A DNA stretch of 34,344 nucleotides from Armatimonadota bacterium (GTDB taxonomy: Bacteria > Sysuimicrobiota > Sysuimicrobiia > Sysuimicrobiales > Kaftiobacteriaceae). The DNA lies in assembly GCA_020028455.1 (NCBI GenBank), contig JAHZOA010000007.1, forward strand, positions 1 through 34,344. Direction: 5' to 3'. The number at the start of each line of letters is the position of its first letter. Within the stretch, counting starts at the first letter, position 1. Below the pieces are notes generated by a model. The model worked only from the letters and a program-made list of their open reading frames with translations. It searched no databases and was not told the DNA's origin. Positions 1-9,301 of the stretch are shown piece after piece. Position numbers and translations under genes: made by a program.

Positions 1-60
1 CGCGTGGTCGTGGAGCGCGAAACCTACGACGATATGATCCGCAAGGACGTGGCACTGTAG
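1..60 (+). CDS. C-terminal fragment of a CDS, possibly diaminopimelate decarboxylase (LysA)
   Basis: Frame 1 is open from the window edge to TAG at 58-60 (RVVVERETYDDMIRKDVAL*). The 'V.RETYDDM' tail resembles LysA C-termini, but only 19 aa are visible. Confidence 0.4.
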   Translation, partial: RVVVERETYDDMIRKDVAL

Positions 61-79
61 GAGCGAACCTTCTTCCAGA

Positions 80-697
80 ATGCTCGGTCGTCTCGATCTC
101 CCGACGCTCCTGCAGGTTGTCGCAGGGCTCATCGTCGCAGCTACCGTGCACGAATTCGCTCACGCATACGTCGCCGACCGTCTCGGGGATCCCACGCCTC
201 GCAACCAGGGCCGATTGACGCTCAATCCGCTGGCCCACCTCGACCCGTTGGGTTCGGTGCTGATCCTGCTCGTAGGATTTGGGTGGGCGAAGCCGGTCCA
301 GATCAACCCCGCGAACTTCCGGGACTGGCGGCGCGATTCCATGCTCGTGGCCGGGGCCGGCCCGCTGGCCAATGTCACAATGCTGTTCGCGTTAGGCGTG
401 CCATTCAAACTCGGCCTGCTCGGCTTCTCCGCGCCGCTGGAAGAGATCTTGCTGACGGTCATTCGCATCAACGCCATGCTGGCAGTATTTAATCTTCTGC
501 CCATTCCTCCGTTGGATGGCTCGAAGATCTTGGTGGGGCTGTTGCCCCCGGCACTGGCAGTGTCCTATGCTAGGCTGACGCCGTACGGCACGTTCATATT
601 GCTCCTGCTTGTTGCGTTTACGGACGTGCTCGCATCGTTTATGATTCCACCGATGCGCTGGCTGATCGCGCAGGCGACGGGGTCATCATTCTTCTAA
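80..697 (+). CDS. Site-2 protease family (M50) membrane metalloprotease
   Basis: HEFAH zinc-binding motif, 'NPLAHLDPLGS' and 'NLLPIPPLDGSKIL' motifs typical of S2P/YwhC-like proteins; multiple TM segments. Confidence 0.92.
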   Translation: MLGRLDLPTLLQVVAGLIVAATVHEFAHAYVADRLGDPTPRNQGRLTLNPLAHLDPLGSVLILLVGFGWAKPVQINPANFRDWRRDSMLVAGAGPLANVTMLFALGVPFKLGLLGFSAPLEEILLTVIRINAMLAVFNLLPIPPLDGSKILVGLLPPALAVSYARLTPYGTFILLLLVAFTDVLASFMIPPMRWLIAQATGSSFF

Positions 698-716
698 TGC
701 GCCCACCCGGAGGCCT

Positions 717-1439
717 ATGACCAACGAGACGAGACTACCGTACAGTGTGAAAGTCCCCCAGTTTGAAGGTCCGCTGGAGCTACTGCTGTCGCTCGCCCAG
801 CAGGGTCAGGTTGACTTGCTCGAGATTCCCCTCGGTCAAATCGCTGAGGATTACCTGTCGGCCACCCGCAGCGGCATTGACCTCGAGCAGGCCACGGAGG
901 TGCTATGGACGCTGGCGGCGATGATCGAGATGAAGTCAAGGCTGCTCGTTCCGAAGCCCGAGCCAACTGAAGCCGTGGTCGTTGAAGATCAGGCCAGCGA
1001 TCTCCAAGAGCAGTTGGAGGAACGGCTTCAGGAATACCGGTCATTCAAAGAAGTGGCCTCGGCGCTGCGGGCGCTTGAGGAATACCAGAATCGCGTATTT
1101 TCGCGCGCGACGACCGGCGACCCCGAAGCCGTGGTGCTCGAGGGCGTGACGATCGACGACCTGTTCCGAGCCTTTCAACGCGTGCTCGAGCGGGCGCGGG
1201 AAGACGTAGGTGAAATTGCCACCGAGGAGATCAAGGTTGCCGATCGGATGGACACAATCCTCGCATTGCTCACGGCACACCCGGAGGGAGTGGAGTTCGG
1301 GGCGCTCTTCGGGCAGGCGTCCAGCACCCTCGAGGTCATCGTAACGTTCCTGGCGTTGCTGGAACTCATCAAGGACCGGCGCGTCCGCGCGCAGCAGGCG
1401 GGAGCGTTCGCGCCGATCACGCTCGCGATGACGCCATGA
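717..1439 (+). CDS. scpA: Segregation and condensation protein A
   Basis: N-terminal 'VPQFEGPLELLLSLAQQGQVDLLEIPLGQIAEDYL' is characteristic of ScpA; adjacent to scpB with a 4-nt ATGA overlap. Confidence 0.95.
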   Translation: MTNETRLPYSVKVPQFEGPLELLLSLAQQGQVDLLEIPLGQIAEDYLSATRSGIDLEQATEVLWTLAAMIEMKSRLLVPKPEPTEAVVVEDQASDLQEQLEERLQEYRSFKEVASALRALEEYQNRVFSRATTGDPEAVVLEGVTIDDLFRAFQRVLERAREDVGEIATEEIKVADRMDTILALLTAHPEGVEFGALFGQASSTLEVIVTFLALLELIKDRRVRAQQAGAFAPITLAMTP

Positions 1440-2002
1440 CGCCCGAAATCGACACCATCAAACGCGCTGTGGAGTGCATCCTCCTCGTGGGCGGCGGGCC
1501 CGTGCGCCTGCAGCAACTACGCACCGCTCTGGAGGCGCCGGACAACGTGATCACCGCGGCGCTGGCGGAGCTCGCGCGGGATTACGACGGTCATGGACTG
1601 CACATTCAGGAGGTCGCAGGCGGGTATCAACTCGTGACCCGGCCCGCCTACGCGGATTACGTGCAGCGATTTCTGCAGCTTGAGCACCAGGAGACACTGA
1701 CACGCGCTCAACTAGAAACCCTCGCCATCGTCGCCTACCGCCAGCCGGTGACGCGCGCCGAGATTGACGCCGTGCGCGGCGTGCGCTCCGACTACGTGCT
1801 CGATAGACTGCTCGACCGCTATTTGATCCGTGAAGTCGGCCGACGACCGACACTCGGCCGGCCGATCCTATATGGGACGACCGAAGCGTTTCTGCGGCAC
1901 TTTGGACTGAGAGACCTGAGCAGCCTTCCACCACTCGCTAACCATGATCCCCGCAACGCGCTTGAGGCCGTCGCTCCCCAGGAACTCTCAGTCTCCAGTT
2001 AG
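1436..2002 (+). CDS. scpB: Segregation and condensation protein B
   Basis: 'LETLAIVAYRQPVTRAEIDAVRGV...' and 'GRPILYGTTEAFLRHFGL' are ScpB signatures; directly follows scpA. Confidence 0.95.
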   Translation: MTPEIDTIKRAVECILLVGGGPVRLQQLRTALEAPDNVITAALAELARDYDGHGLHIQEVAGGYQLVTRPAYADYVQRFLQLEHQETLTRAQLETLAIVAYRQPVTRAEIDAVRGVRSDYVLDRLLDRYLIREVGRRPTLGRPILYGTTEAFLRHFGLRDLSSLPPLANHDPRNALEAVAPQELSVSS

Positions 2003-3113
2003 TCTGCGTCTTGCAGTTGCGGCGCTGCTGGCCTCACTTTTGGGCAGCGCTGTTTCCATCCCCGCACCAGCCGCACCACTTCCTCGAGCCCCTCGCATTG
2101 ACGCCACGGCGGCAGTGCTCATGGATGTGCGCAGCGGCCGCGTGCTCTTTGCCAAGTCTGCCGATCTGCGCTGGTCACCTGCCAGCACGACAAAAATCCT
2201 GACGGCGCTGCTGGCGATGGACGCGCTGTCGGAGGAGACACTCATACGGATCAGTGAGCGTGCTTCAGTTGAACGGTCAGGATCGGCGATAGGCCTTGAA
2301 CCGGGGGAGCAGTGGAAGGCCCGCGATCTGCTGTACGCGCTGCTCTTGCACTCGGCGAACGACGCGGCGGTGGCGCTTGCGGAAGCGGTCGGCGGCTCAG
2401 TACAGCAGTTCGTCGTCGCCATGAATGCCCGTGCGACGACATTGGGCGCCAGGCGCAGCCGGTTCGTATCGCCCCACGGGCGGTATCACCCGAATCACCA
2501 GACGACGGCGTACGATCTCGCCGTCATTGCGCGCGCAGCCCTCCACAATCCCCGGTTTGCGGAGATCGTGCGCACCCAAACCTGGGATCTGATCCGCCCA
2601 GGTCAGGAACGCAGAATGGTGATTAACACGAACAGCCTCCTCTGGCGTTATCGTGGCGCGGACGGGGTGAAGACGGGCTGGATTGCCCAGTCGGGACCGA
2701 GTCTGGTCGCCTCGGCCACACGAGACGGCTGGCAGTTGATCGCGGTTTTGCTGAATGCCCCACGCATGTATCGCGACGCCGCAGCCCTGCTGGACTATGG
2801 CTTCGGTGTATTCACGCCGGTCCGTGTTGCAGCGGAGGGTGAGGTGTTCCACGAAGGCCCGATCGGTCGCGGTGCGGGGTCGCTTGTTGCTGTCGCGACG
2901 GAGGAGATTGTCGTTCCGGTCCGGCGAGGCGCGCCGGTCGAGAAGCGTGTCATCCTGAACGTCACACGCGCTCCGGTGCGCAAGGGACAGCCCGTCGGCG
3001 CCGCAGTGTTCACGAGCGAGGGCCGGGAGGTTGCGCGAGTCACGCTTATCGCCGCCGAAGATGTCCGGCTCGGCTCGCTGTGGTCACGCTTTGTGCAATG
3101 GCTAAGACGGTAG
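1944..3113 (+). CDS. D-alanyl-D-alanine carboxypeptidase (S11/PBP5-like)
   Basis: Signal peptide, SxxK 'SPASTTKILTA', SxN 'SAN', KTG 'GVKTGW'. N-terminus overlaps scpB by 59 nt. Confidence 0.93.
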   Translation: MIPATRLRPSLPRNSQSPVSLRLAVAALLASLLGSAVSIPAPAAPLPRAPRIDATAAVLMDVRSGRVLFAKSADLRWSPASTTKILTALLAMDALSEETLIRISERASVERSGSAIGLEPGEQWKARDLLYALLLHSANDAAVALAEAVGGSVQQFVVAMNARATTLGARRSRFVSPHGRYHPNHQTTAYDLAVIARAALHNPRFAEIVRTQTWDLIRPGQERRMVINTNSLLWRYRGADGVKTGWIAQSGPSLVASATRDGWQLIAVLLNAPRMYRDAAALLDYGFGVFTPVRVAAEGEVFHEGPIGRGAGSLVAVATEEIVVPVRRGAPVEKRVILNVTRAPVRKGQPVGAAVFTSEGREVARVTLIAAEDVRLGSLWSRFVQWLRR

Positions 3114-3165
3114 AACCGGGTCCGCAAAGGAATTTACTTTCGGCGTCCACGAACGTACCAGCCAG

Positions 3166-3582
3166 ATGACAAAGCGTTTGTACCGGTCGCGAACGAATCG
3201 TTGGATCGCGGGCGTGTGCGGGGGGCTGGCCGAGTACCTGAACGTCGACACGACCGCCGTCCGCATTGCGTTCGTGTTGCTTGCCCTGTGGCAGGGCTTC
3301 GGAGCGCTCTTGTACCTGCTCATTGTCATCATGGTCCCGGACGAGCCCCTCACCGAGATGGTCACGGAGCCCGGCCTGCCGGTGCCGGGGCCTGACGAAG
3401 AGGACGGGCCCCGCCGTGCGCGCACGCTGGGTGCCGTCCTGGTCTTGGGCGGTGTGTACCTGCTGCTTCGCGAGGCCGCCGTCTTCACGGGTGTGTTCGG
3501 CGGGCGCAGCGTCGGTGTCGTCTTGATCCTCGGCGGTGTGATCCTCCTCCTGCTGCGATCACGCAACGCCGGTAGTTCTTGA
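3166..3582 (+). CDS. PspC domain-containing membrane protein
   Basis: 'KRLYRSRTNRWIAGVCGGLAEYLNVDTTAVRIAFVLLAL' is the PspC signature; additional C-terminal TM segments. Confidence 0.92.
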   Translation: MTKRLYRSRTNRWIAGVCGGLAEYLNVDTTAVRIAFVLLALWQGFGALLYLLIVIMVPDEPLTEMVTEPGLPVPGPDEEDGPRRARTLGAVLVLGGVYLLLREAAVFTGVFGGRSVGVVLILGGVILLLLRSRNAGSS

Positions 3583-3589
3583 GAGCAGA

Positions 3590-4060
3590 ATGCTCCCGGA
3601 AATCACTCAGTGGGCGGACGCCTGGCGCGCGGCACGGGCGCTGACCTATGATTTCCTCCGCTCCTTGCCCTACGCCATCATGAACTTCTCGCCGCATCCT
3701 GGTTTCGGTACGTTGGCCCGCCAGATCCGGCATGTCGGAGAGATCCAGGCCTGCTACCTTGAAGCGGTCACGACCGGGCAAATGGACTTCGCCGCTCGGC
3801 CGCACCAGCGGGCGCTCGAGCAATCGAAGGAGCGACTAGACGCATACCTGCAAGAACAAGACGCCGCGTTGCTCGAGGTCTTGGCCGAGGCCGATCTCGG
3901 ACGCTCGATCAAATGGAGTTCTGGATCAGTGACGCTGCTGACACATCTGCTCTTGTTGCTCCAGCATGAGACGCTGCACCACGGCATGTGGATTTTTTAC
4001 GCGAAGATTGCCGAGCTCGACCTTCCTCAAAGCTGGCGGGATGCTTGGAACCTAGAGTAG
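3590..4060 (+). CDS. DinB-like family protein
   Basis: Four-helix DinB-like pattern 'LARQIRHVGEIQACYLEA' and 'LLQHETLHHGMW' with metal-ligand-type histidines. Confidence 0.8.
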   Translation: MLPEITQWADAWRAARALTYDFLRSLPYAIMNFSPHPGFGTLARQIRHVGEIQACYLEAVTTGQMDFAARPHQRALEQSKERLDAYLQEQDAALLEVLAEADLGRSIKWSSGSVTLLTHLLLLLQHETLHHGMWIFYAKIAELDLPQSWRDAWNLE

Positions 4061-4089
4061 GGACCGTGAAGACCGTGGAGACCTGAGTT

Positions 4090-4425
4090 ATGGTGCAGAT
4101 TACCTGGGAGGACTTTGAAAAGGTAGAGATGCGGGTCGGGGTCATAGTAGCCGCGGAAGAGTTTCCGAAGGCGCGCAAGCCCTCGTACCGCCTGACGATC
4201 GATTTTGGACCGTACGGGACGAAGCGATCGTCGGCGGCGGTCCGGCCGTTCTACTCGCGCGAGGAGCTCGTCGGACGGCAGGTCATCTGCGTCATGAACT
4301 TTCCGCCCAGGCAGATCGCCGACTTCAGGTCCGAGGTCCTCACCCTCGGCGTGATGGAGCAGGGCGGGCGCATCGTGTTTCTGCAGCCCGACAAAGCTGC
4401 GGAGGTCGGCGGGAGGATCGCGTAG
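4090..4425 (+). CDS. CsaA-like tRNA-binding domain protein
   Basis: 'WEDFEKVEMRVGVIVAAEEFPKARKPSYRLTIDFG' and 'VICVMNFPPRQIADFRSEVLTLG' match the EMAP/OB-fold tRNA-binding CsaA pattern. Confidence 0.9.
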   Translation: MVQITWEDFEKVEMRVGVIVAAEEFPKARKPSYRLTIDFGPYGTKRSSAAVRPFYSREELVGRQVICVMNFPPRQIADFRSEVLTLGVMEQGGRIVFLQPDKAAEVGGRIA

Positions 4426-4426
4426 C

Positions 4427-5293
4427 ATGCTACGGTGGCGTGTCTCAATCGTCGTGCTGCTGGCGGCAGCCACCGCCGCCGGCGCCGCTTATCCACTCAC
4501 GGTCACGGATACCCTTGGCCGGAGGGTCACTTTTGACCGGGTGCCGGTGCGGATCATCTCGCTCGCGCCGAGCGTGACCGAGATCCTGTTTGCGCTTGAA
4601 CTGGATCAGCGCATCGCCGGCGTGAGCGATGCCGACGACTACCCTGCCGACAAACTGAAGAAGAAACCGCGCATCGGCGGCGTGCAGCTCAACGTCGAGC
4701 GCATCGTGAGCTTGCAGCCCGACCTTATCGTTGGGATGCCCGCTATCCAGGCGTCGCAGCTCGAGCGCCTGATTGCGATGGGCCTGCCGGTTCTGGCGGT
4801 CGCTGCGAACTCGTTACCTGACACATATGCGCAAATCGCGCTGATCGGCAGAGTAACCGGGGTAGACCACGCGGCTCAGCGGCTGACCTCGCGGATGCGC
4901 TCGCACCAGGCCAGGATCGAGGCCGGGGTGCGAGGTCGGGTCCGCCCTCGAGTCTTTGTCGAGATCTCGGGCGAGCCGATGATCACTGCAGCCCGGGGCA
5001 CGTTCATTGACGATCTCGTCCGCCGCGCCGGCGGAACGAATATCTTCGCCGACCTGCGCGGCTGGCCTCAGGTCAGCGCTGAGACGGTCATCGAGCGAAA
5101 CCCGCAGGTGATTGTCTCAACCCATTCCGGGCGTCACCGGATATTGTCGAGAAGGGGTTGGAATGAGGTTGCGGCGGTTCGGTCAGGCCGTGTGGTCAGT
5201 ATTGACGCAGCGCTCTTGTCGCGACCCGGGCCACGGATCGTGGAAGGACTCGCCCATCTCGCGCGCCTGCTGCATCCGGAGGTCTCTCGATAG
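4427..5293 (+). CDS. Cobalamin/iron-siderophore-type ABC transporter substrate-binding protein (BtuF-like)
   Basis: Signal peptide; 'RIISLAPSVTEILFALELDQRIAGVSDADDYP' and 'LQPDLIVG' are BtuF/FhuD-family signatures. Confidence 0.9.
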   Translation: MLRWRVSIVVLLAAATAAGAAYPLTVTDTLGRRVTFDRVPVRIISLAPSVTEILFALELDQRIAGVSDADDYPADKLKKKPRIGGVQLNVERIVSLQPDLIVGMPAIQASQLERLIAMGLPVLAVAANSLPDTYAQIALIGRVTGVDHAAQRLTSRMRSHQARIEAGVRGRVRPRVFVEISGEPMITAARGTFIDDLVRRAGGTNIFADLRGWPQVSAETVIERNPQVIVSTHSGRHRILSRRGWNEVAAVRSGRVVSIDAALLSRPGPRIVEGLAHLARLLHPEVSR

Positions 5294-6093
5294 TGCCAGA
5301 GGCTGTGATCGTCGTTGACGACCTCGTCTGCCGCTACGCCGCGATTCCTGCGCTGGACGGTGTCAGCCTCTCGGTTTCCGCGCGTGAAATGTGCGGCGTC
5401 ATCGGACCTAATGGAAGTGGGAAGACGACCCTGCTTCGGGCGATCGACGGCTTGATCTCCCCGGAACGTGGTGTGGTGTTACTCGAAGGGCGCGCAGTTG
5501 GGATGATGTCCTCGCGACAGATCGCCGCACTGATCGGCGTCGTACCGCAGCGGGCAGGGACCGGGTTTGGATTCACCGCACGGGAGATGGTTGCCATGGG
5601 CCGGTCGCCTCATCTCGCGCCGCTCAGTATGGAAACGGGACGTGACTCTCTGATCGTCGACGATGCGATGGCACGGACCGGTATTCTGCACTTAGCCGAT
5701 CGTCCCATCGATTCGTTGAGCGGAGGAGAATTCCAGCGGGTGCTGATCGCCCGGGCGCTCGCGCAGGAGCCTCGTGTGCTGCTGCTCGACGAGCCCACGG
5801 CGCATCTCGACTTGCGCTATCAACGAGAGATCATGGGCCTGCTCTTTGCGCTATGCCGTTCAGGCCTCGCGCTGGTAGCAGCACTGCATGATGTGAATCT
5901 GGCCGCAGAGTATTGTGACCGGCTCGTACTCCTTTCAGGAGGTCGGATTGCAGCGATGGGTACCCCGGCGCAAGTGCTCGAAGAACCTACGCTGGAGAAG
6001 GTCTTTGAGATTCCTGTGAGGGTGGCGACCCAACCCGGATCGGGGCGGCCATACGTATTCGCGGCGAAAGCTGCCCCGATCACTGAGCGATAG
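5293..6093 (+). CDS. ABC transporter ATP-binding protein (BtuD/FecE-like)
   Basis: Walker A 'GPNGSGKTT', signature 'LSGGEFQRV', Walker B 'RVLLLDEPTAHLD'. GTG start overlaps the btuF-like stop (TAGTG). Confidence 0.92.
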   Translation: MPEAVIVVDDLVCRYAAIPALDGVSLSVSAREMCGVIGPNGSGKTTLLRAIDGLISPERGVVLLEGRAVGMMSSRQIAALIGVVPQRAGTGFGFTAREMVAMGRSPHLAPLSMETGRDSLIVDDAMARTGILHLADRPIDSLSGGEFQRVLIARALAQEPRVLLLDEPTAHLDLRYQREIMGLLFALCRSGLALVAALHDVNLAAEYCDRLVLLSGGRIAAMGTPAQVLEEPTLEKVFEIPVRVATQPGSGRPYVFAAKAAPITER

Positions 6094-6764
6094 TGCGAAC
6101 TGCACCGATCGTCGCCATCGACGGCCCGGTCGGCGCTGGGAAGAGCACGGTGGCGATGGGGGTGGCGCGGGTGCTGGGTTTCCGGTACATCGATACGGGT
6201 GCGATGTACCGTTCAGTCGCGTGGCTCGCGCTGCGGCAGGGAGTCAATCTCCCCGACGAGCGGACCGTGGCGTCCGTTGCGGCCTCCGCTTCCATAGAAT
6301 TCAAGCCGGCGAACGGCCGTCCGCGCGTTCTGGTGAACGGCACCGACGTCACCGAGGCAATTCGAACGCCTGAAGTCAGCGCAGCGGCGTCAGTCGTCAG
6401 CGCGCACCCCGCCGTGCGACAGGCACTGGTCGCGCTCCAGCGCACCATGGGGGCCGACGGCGGCGTGGTCATGGAGGGCAGGGACATCAGCACAGTCGTC
6501 TTTCCCGACGCGGAGGTCAAAGTCTATCTTGATGCCTCACCCGAGGAACGCGCGCGGCGGAGGTTTCAAGAGCTTGTCAGCAAAGGCGTGGCTGTCGACT
6601 ACGAGTCTCTCAAGCGAGCCGAGGAGGAGCGGGACCGACGCGATTCCACCCGAGCGCATTCCCCGCTGCGTCGAGCTCCTGACGCCGTGGTGATCGACAC
6701 CACAGGTTTGACCGTTGAGCAGATCGTGGATCGGATCGTGAAGCTGGTCGAGAAGCGGAAATGA
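6093..6764 (+). CDS. cmk: Cytidylate kinase
   Basis: 'IVAIDGPVGAGKSTVAMGVARVLGFRYIDTGAMYR', 'MEGRDISTVVFPDAEVKVYLDAS', 'RDSTRAHSPL'. Confidence 0.95.
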   Translation: MRTAPIVAIDGPVGAGKSTVAMGVARVLGFRYIDTGAMYRSVAWLALRQGVNLPDERTVASVAASASIEFKPANGRPRVLVNGTDVTEAIRTPEVSAAASVVSAHPAVRQALVALQRTMGADGGVVMEGRDISTVVFPDAEVKVYLDASPEERARRRFQELVSKGVAVDYESLKRAEEERDRRDSTRAHSPLRRAPDAVVIDTTGLTVEQIVDRIVKLVEKRK

Positions 6765-7462
6765 GCAGGAGCGTCGTGGCGTCGATGCCGCAGGCGTCTG
6801 CACGCCGTAGGACAGTCGATTTCCTCTCGGGTCTGTGGTACCTGGGCTGGAAGCTCGTGCTGAGTGGCCTGTTCAAAGTGCTCTTCCGCTACAGGATCGA
6901 GGGAAGATCGAACGAGCCGGAGCGCGGGCCCTTCATCGCCGCGGCAAATCATGCCAGCGCGATCGATCCGCCAATGATCGGTCTCGTCCTCCGGCACCGC
7001 GCCGCTTACATGGCCAAGGTTGAGTTGTTTTCGATCCCGATCCTCGGGCCCTGGCTCCGCTCGGTCGGGGTATTTCCGGTGCGCCGCGGCCAACCGGACC
7101 GCGGTGCCGTTCGCCACTCCTTGAAGGTGCTGGCGGACGGCGGAGTGCTGGTGATGTTTCCCGAAGGAACGCGCAGCCCCGACGGCCGGCTACAGGATCC
7201 GGAACCCGGTGCGGCGTTGCTGGCACTGCGGACTGGTGTGCCGGTGGTGCCCGTGAGCGTCGTCAATAGCCACCGGGCGATGTCGAAGAGTTCGCGGCTC
7301 CCGGGACTTCAACAGGTCAAAGTGATAATCGGGCGGCCGCTTCCCGTCCCGAAGATCGAAGGGCGGCTGGATCACAAGCTGCTGGAGGAATGGGGACGGC
7401 GCATCATGGCGGAGATTGCGAAACTTCTTCCCGAAGACCAAAAGCCAAGCCCTAAGCCCTAA
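6761..7462 (+). CDS. 1-acyl-sn-glycerol-3-phosphate acyltransferase (PlsC family)
   Basis: 'AANHASAIDPPMI' (HX4D-like NHASAID) and 'FPEGTRS' acyltransferase motifs; 4-nt overlap with cmk. Confidence 0.92.
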   Translation: MSRSVVASMPQASARRRTVDFLSGLWYLGWKLVLSGLFKVLFRYRIEGRSNEPERGPFIAAANHASAIDPPMIGLVLRHRAAYMAKVELFSIPILGPWLRSVGVFPVRRGQPDRGAVRHSLKVLADGGVLVMFPEGTRSPDGRLQDPEPGAALLALRTGVPVVPVSVVNSHRAMSKSSRLPGLQQVKVIIGRPLPVPKIEGRLDHKLLEEWGRRIMAEIAKLLPEDQKPSPKP

Positions 7463-8372
7463 GTCCTGAGCCCAGTGGCACAAGGACTTCCAGTGCGCCT
7501 GGTACGCTGCGAAACCGCGCGGGAACGCGTCCTACTGTCTCCCCATCTGCGTGAATCGACAGCGGCACATCGCTCTCCACGACGACTTCAGTTGCGGTGG
7601 TATGCGAGACCTTGGGGTGTTGGAGATGCTTGCCAGTGTACACTTTAGGCAGTAGCATGAGCGTTTCTAATTTTCCGAGGTCGCGCGCGTACACGATGCC
7701 GAGCCGGCCGTCGTCGATCTCGGCGTGTGGGGCCATCAACATCCCGCCGCCGTACCATTTCGTGTTCGCGGCGGCGAGCAAGAACATCCGCAACGTCTGG
7801 GGGCGTCCGTCGATCGTGATTCGCGCCTCGACCGGGCTGTAGGTCACCAGCATCTTCAGAATTGCCGCCACATAGAGGGCTGTCCCGCCGATCCATCTCG
7901 GCCACGCATTCGCCTGCCGCGCAGCCTCAGCGTCAAAACCGACGCCTGAGATCCCCGCGAAGTAACGGCCGTTGACCTGTCCGACGTCAACTCGCTTACG
8001 CACGCCGTTCAAGAGCGCCTGAACCGCAAGAGGGGCACGCTTGGGCGTGCCGATTCCCCGGGCAAAGTCATTGCCGGTGCCACCCGGAATCACTGCCAGC
8101 GCCGGCCGCATCTCCTGCGGGATCTGCATCAGGCCGTTGATGACTTCGTTGACCGTGCCGTCCCCGCCGGCCGCCACGACGGTACTGTAGCCCTGCGTGG
8201 CTGCGTCTCCCGCAATTTCCCACGCGTGCCTCGGGCGCTCTGAAAACACTTCGGTGAATGACAGACCATGCGAGGTGACGAGGTCGCGAACGCGGGCCCA
8301 GGCGCGAGCGCCGCGGCCACGGCTGGCAGAAGGATTGATGATGACGAGCGCTCGCCCGGCAGGCACGCCCAT
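7452..8372 (-). CDS. Diacylglycerol kinase / lipid kinase (YegS/DgkB family)
   Basis: 'ALVIINPSASRGRG', 'VVAAGGDGTVNEVINGLM', 'VIPGGTGNDFARGIG'. The longer ORF extends into ispH; start placed at MGVPAGRALV. Confidence 0.9.
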   Translation of the reverse strand: MGVPAGRALVIINPSASRGRGARAWARVRDLVTSHGLSFTEVFSERPRHAWEIAGDAATQGYSTVVAAGGDGTVNEVINGLMQIPQEMRPALAVIPGGTGNDFARGIGTPKRAPLAVQALLNGVRKRVDVGQVNGRYFAGISGVGFDAEAARQANAWPRWIGGTALYVAAILKMLVTYSPVEARITIDGRPQTLRMFLLAAANTKWYGGGMLMAPHAEIDDGRLGIVYARDLGKLETLMLLPKVYTGKHLQHPKVSHTTATEVVVESDVPLSIHADGETVGRVPARFRSVPGALEVLVPLGSGLRA

Positions 8373-8424
8373 CGTATACGGCGCATGCGGAGGAGCACCT
8401 TCGCCGCTGCCCACGGACTGTTGT

Positions 8425-9288
8425 ATGCTAAAGGCTGTGGACGTTATCGTCGCCAGGCACATGGGTTTCTGCGGTGGCGTGAAACGCGCCGTTGAGATGG
8501 CGCGCAACACCGCGCAGTCGTCCGAGGGTTCCGTCTACACGTGGGGCCCCCTCATTCACAACCCCCAGGTCGTGTCTCGACTCGAGGAAGCAGGGGTGAA
8601 GGTCGCCGAGGAACTCGATGAGCTCGCCGGCGACGCGTTCGTGGTGTCCGCGTACGGCGTCGAGCACAGCGTGCTGGAAGCGGCGAAGGCCGGAGGAATG
8701 CGCATTGTCGACGCGACCTGCCCCGTGGTCATTCGCGCCCATTCCCTCGCGTTCAAGCTGGTGGAAGACGGGTTCCAGCTCATTGTGGTCGGTGATCACG
8801 GCCATCCGGAGATGGTGACGCTCAAAGAGGTGCTGGGCGAGAAGGTCACGATCGTCCACACGCGCGACGAGGCGGCGGCTGTGAAGCTGCGCGGCCGCAT
8901 CGCCGTGATGTCGCAGACGACGCAGTCCATGGAAAACTTCCGGCAGATTGTGGGTGATCTGGCGCTTCGTACAAAAGAGTTGAAGGTCGTGAACACGCTC
9001 TGTCCGGCCATCACGGTCCGCCAGGAAGAGGCGGAGGTCATGGTCGAGGAGGTCGAGGCCCTCGTCGTCATCGGCGGGCATCACAGCGCCAATACGACGC
9101 GTCTTGCGGAAATCGGGCGGGGCCGCGAGCTTCCCACTTACCACATTGAAGTCCCGGACGAACTGGATCCAGCGTGGTTTAGCGGCGTGCGCAAAGTTGG
9201 CGTGATGTCGGGCGCAAGTACCCCCGAATGGATCATTGCGGAAGTCCTGCAGAAGCTTGAGGAAATAGGGTCGATCTCCCACGAGTAA
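8425..9288 (+). CDS. ispH: 4-hydroxy-3-methylbut-2-enyl diphosphate reductase
   Basis: 'VIVARHMGFCGGVKRAVEMA', 'DATCPVV', 'SANTTRLAEI', 'GASTPEWII' (LytB/IspH). Start moved to the ATG at 8425, which fits the family N-terminus. Confidence 0.95.
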   Translation: MLKAVDVIVARHMGFCGGVKRAVEMARNTAQSSEGSVYTWGPLIHNPQVVSRLEEAGVKVAEELDELAGDAFVVSAYGVEHSVLEAAKAGGMRIVDATCPVVIRAHSLAFKLVEDGFQLIVVGDHGHPEMVTLKEVLGEKVTIVHTRDEAAAVKLRGRIAVMSQTTQSMENFRQIVGDLALRTKELKVVNTLCPAITVRQEEAEVMVEEVEALVVIGGHHSANTTRLAEIGRGRELPTYHIEVPDELDPAWFSGVRKVGVMSGASTPEWIIAEVLQKLEEIGSISHE

Positions 9289-9301
9289 GACTCCGCGTGG
9301 G

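Noticed and set aside
7449-7476. Short 'aagccct' repeat at the convergent end of plsC and the lipid kinase
   Set aside because: Only two to three imperfect units within overlapping coding ends; probably chance.
8197-8424. N-terminal extension of the ispH ORF into the lipid kinase gene
   Set aside because: Antisense to the kinase N-terminus; conserved IspH sequence begins at MLKAVDVIVARHMGFCGG (8425).
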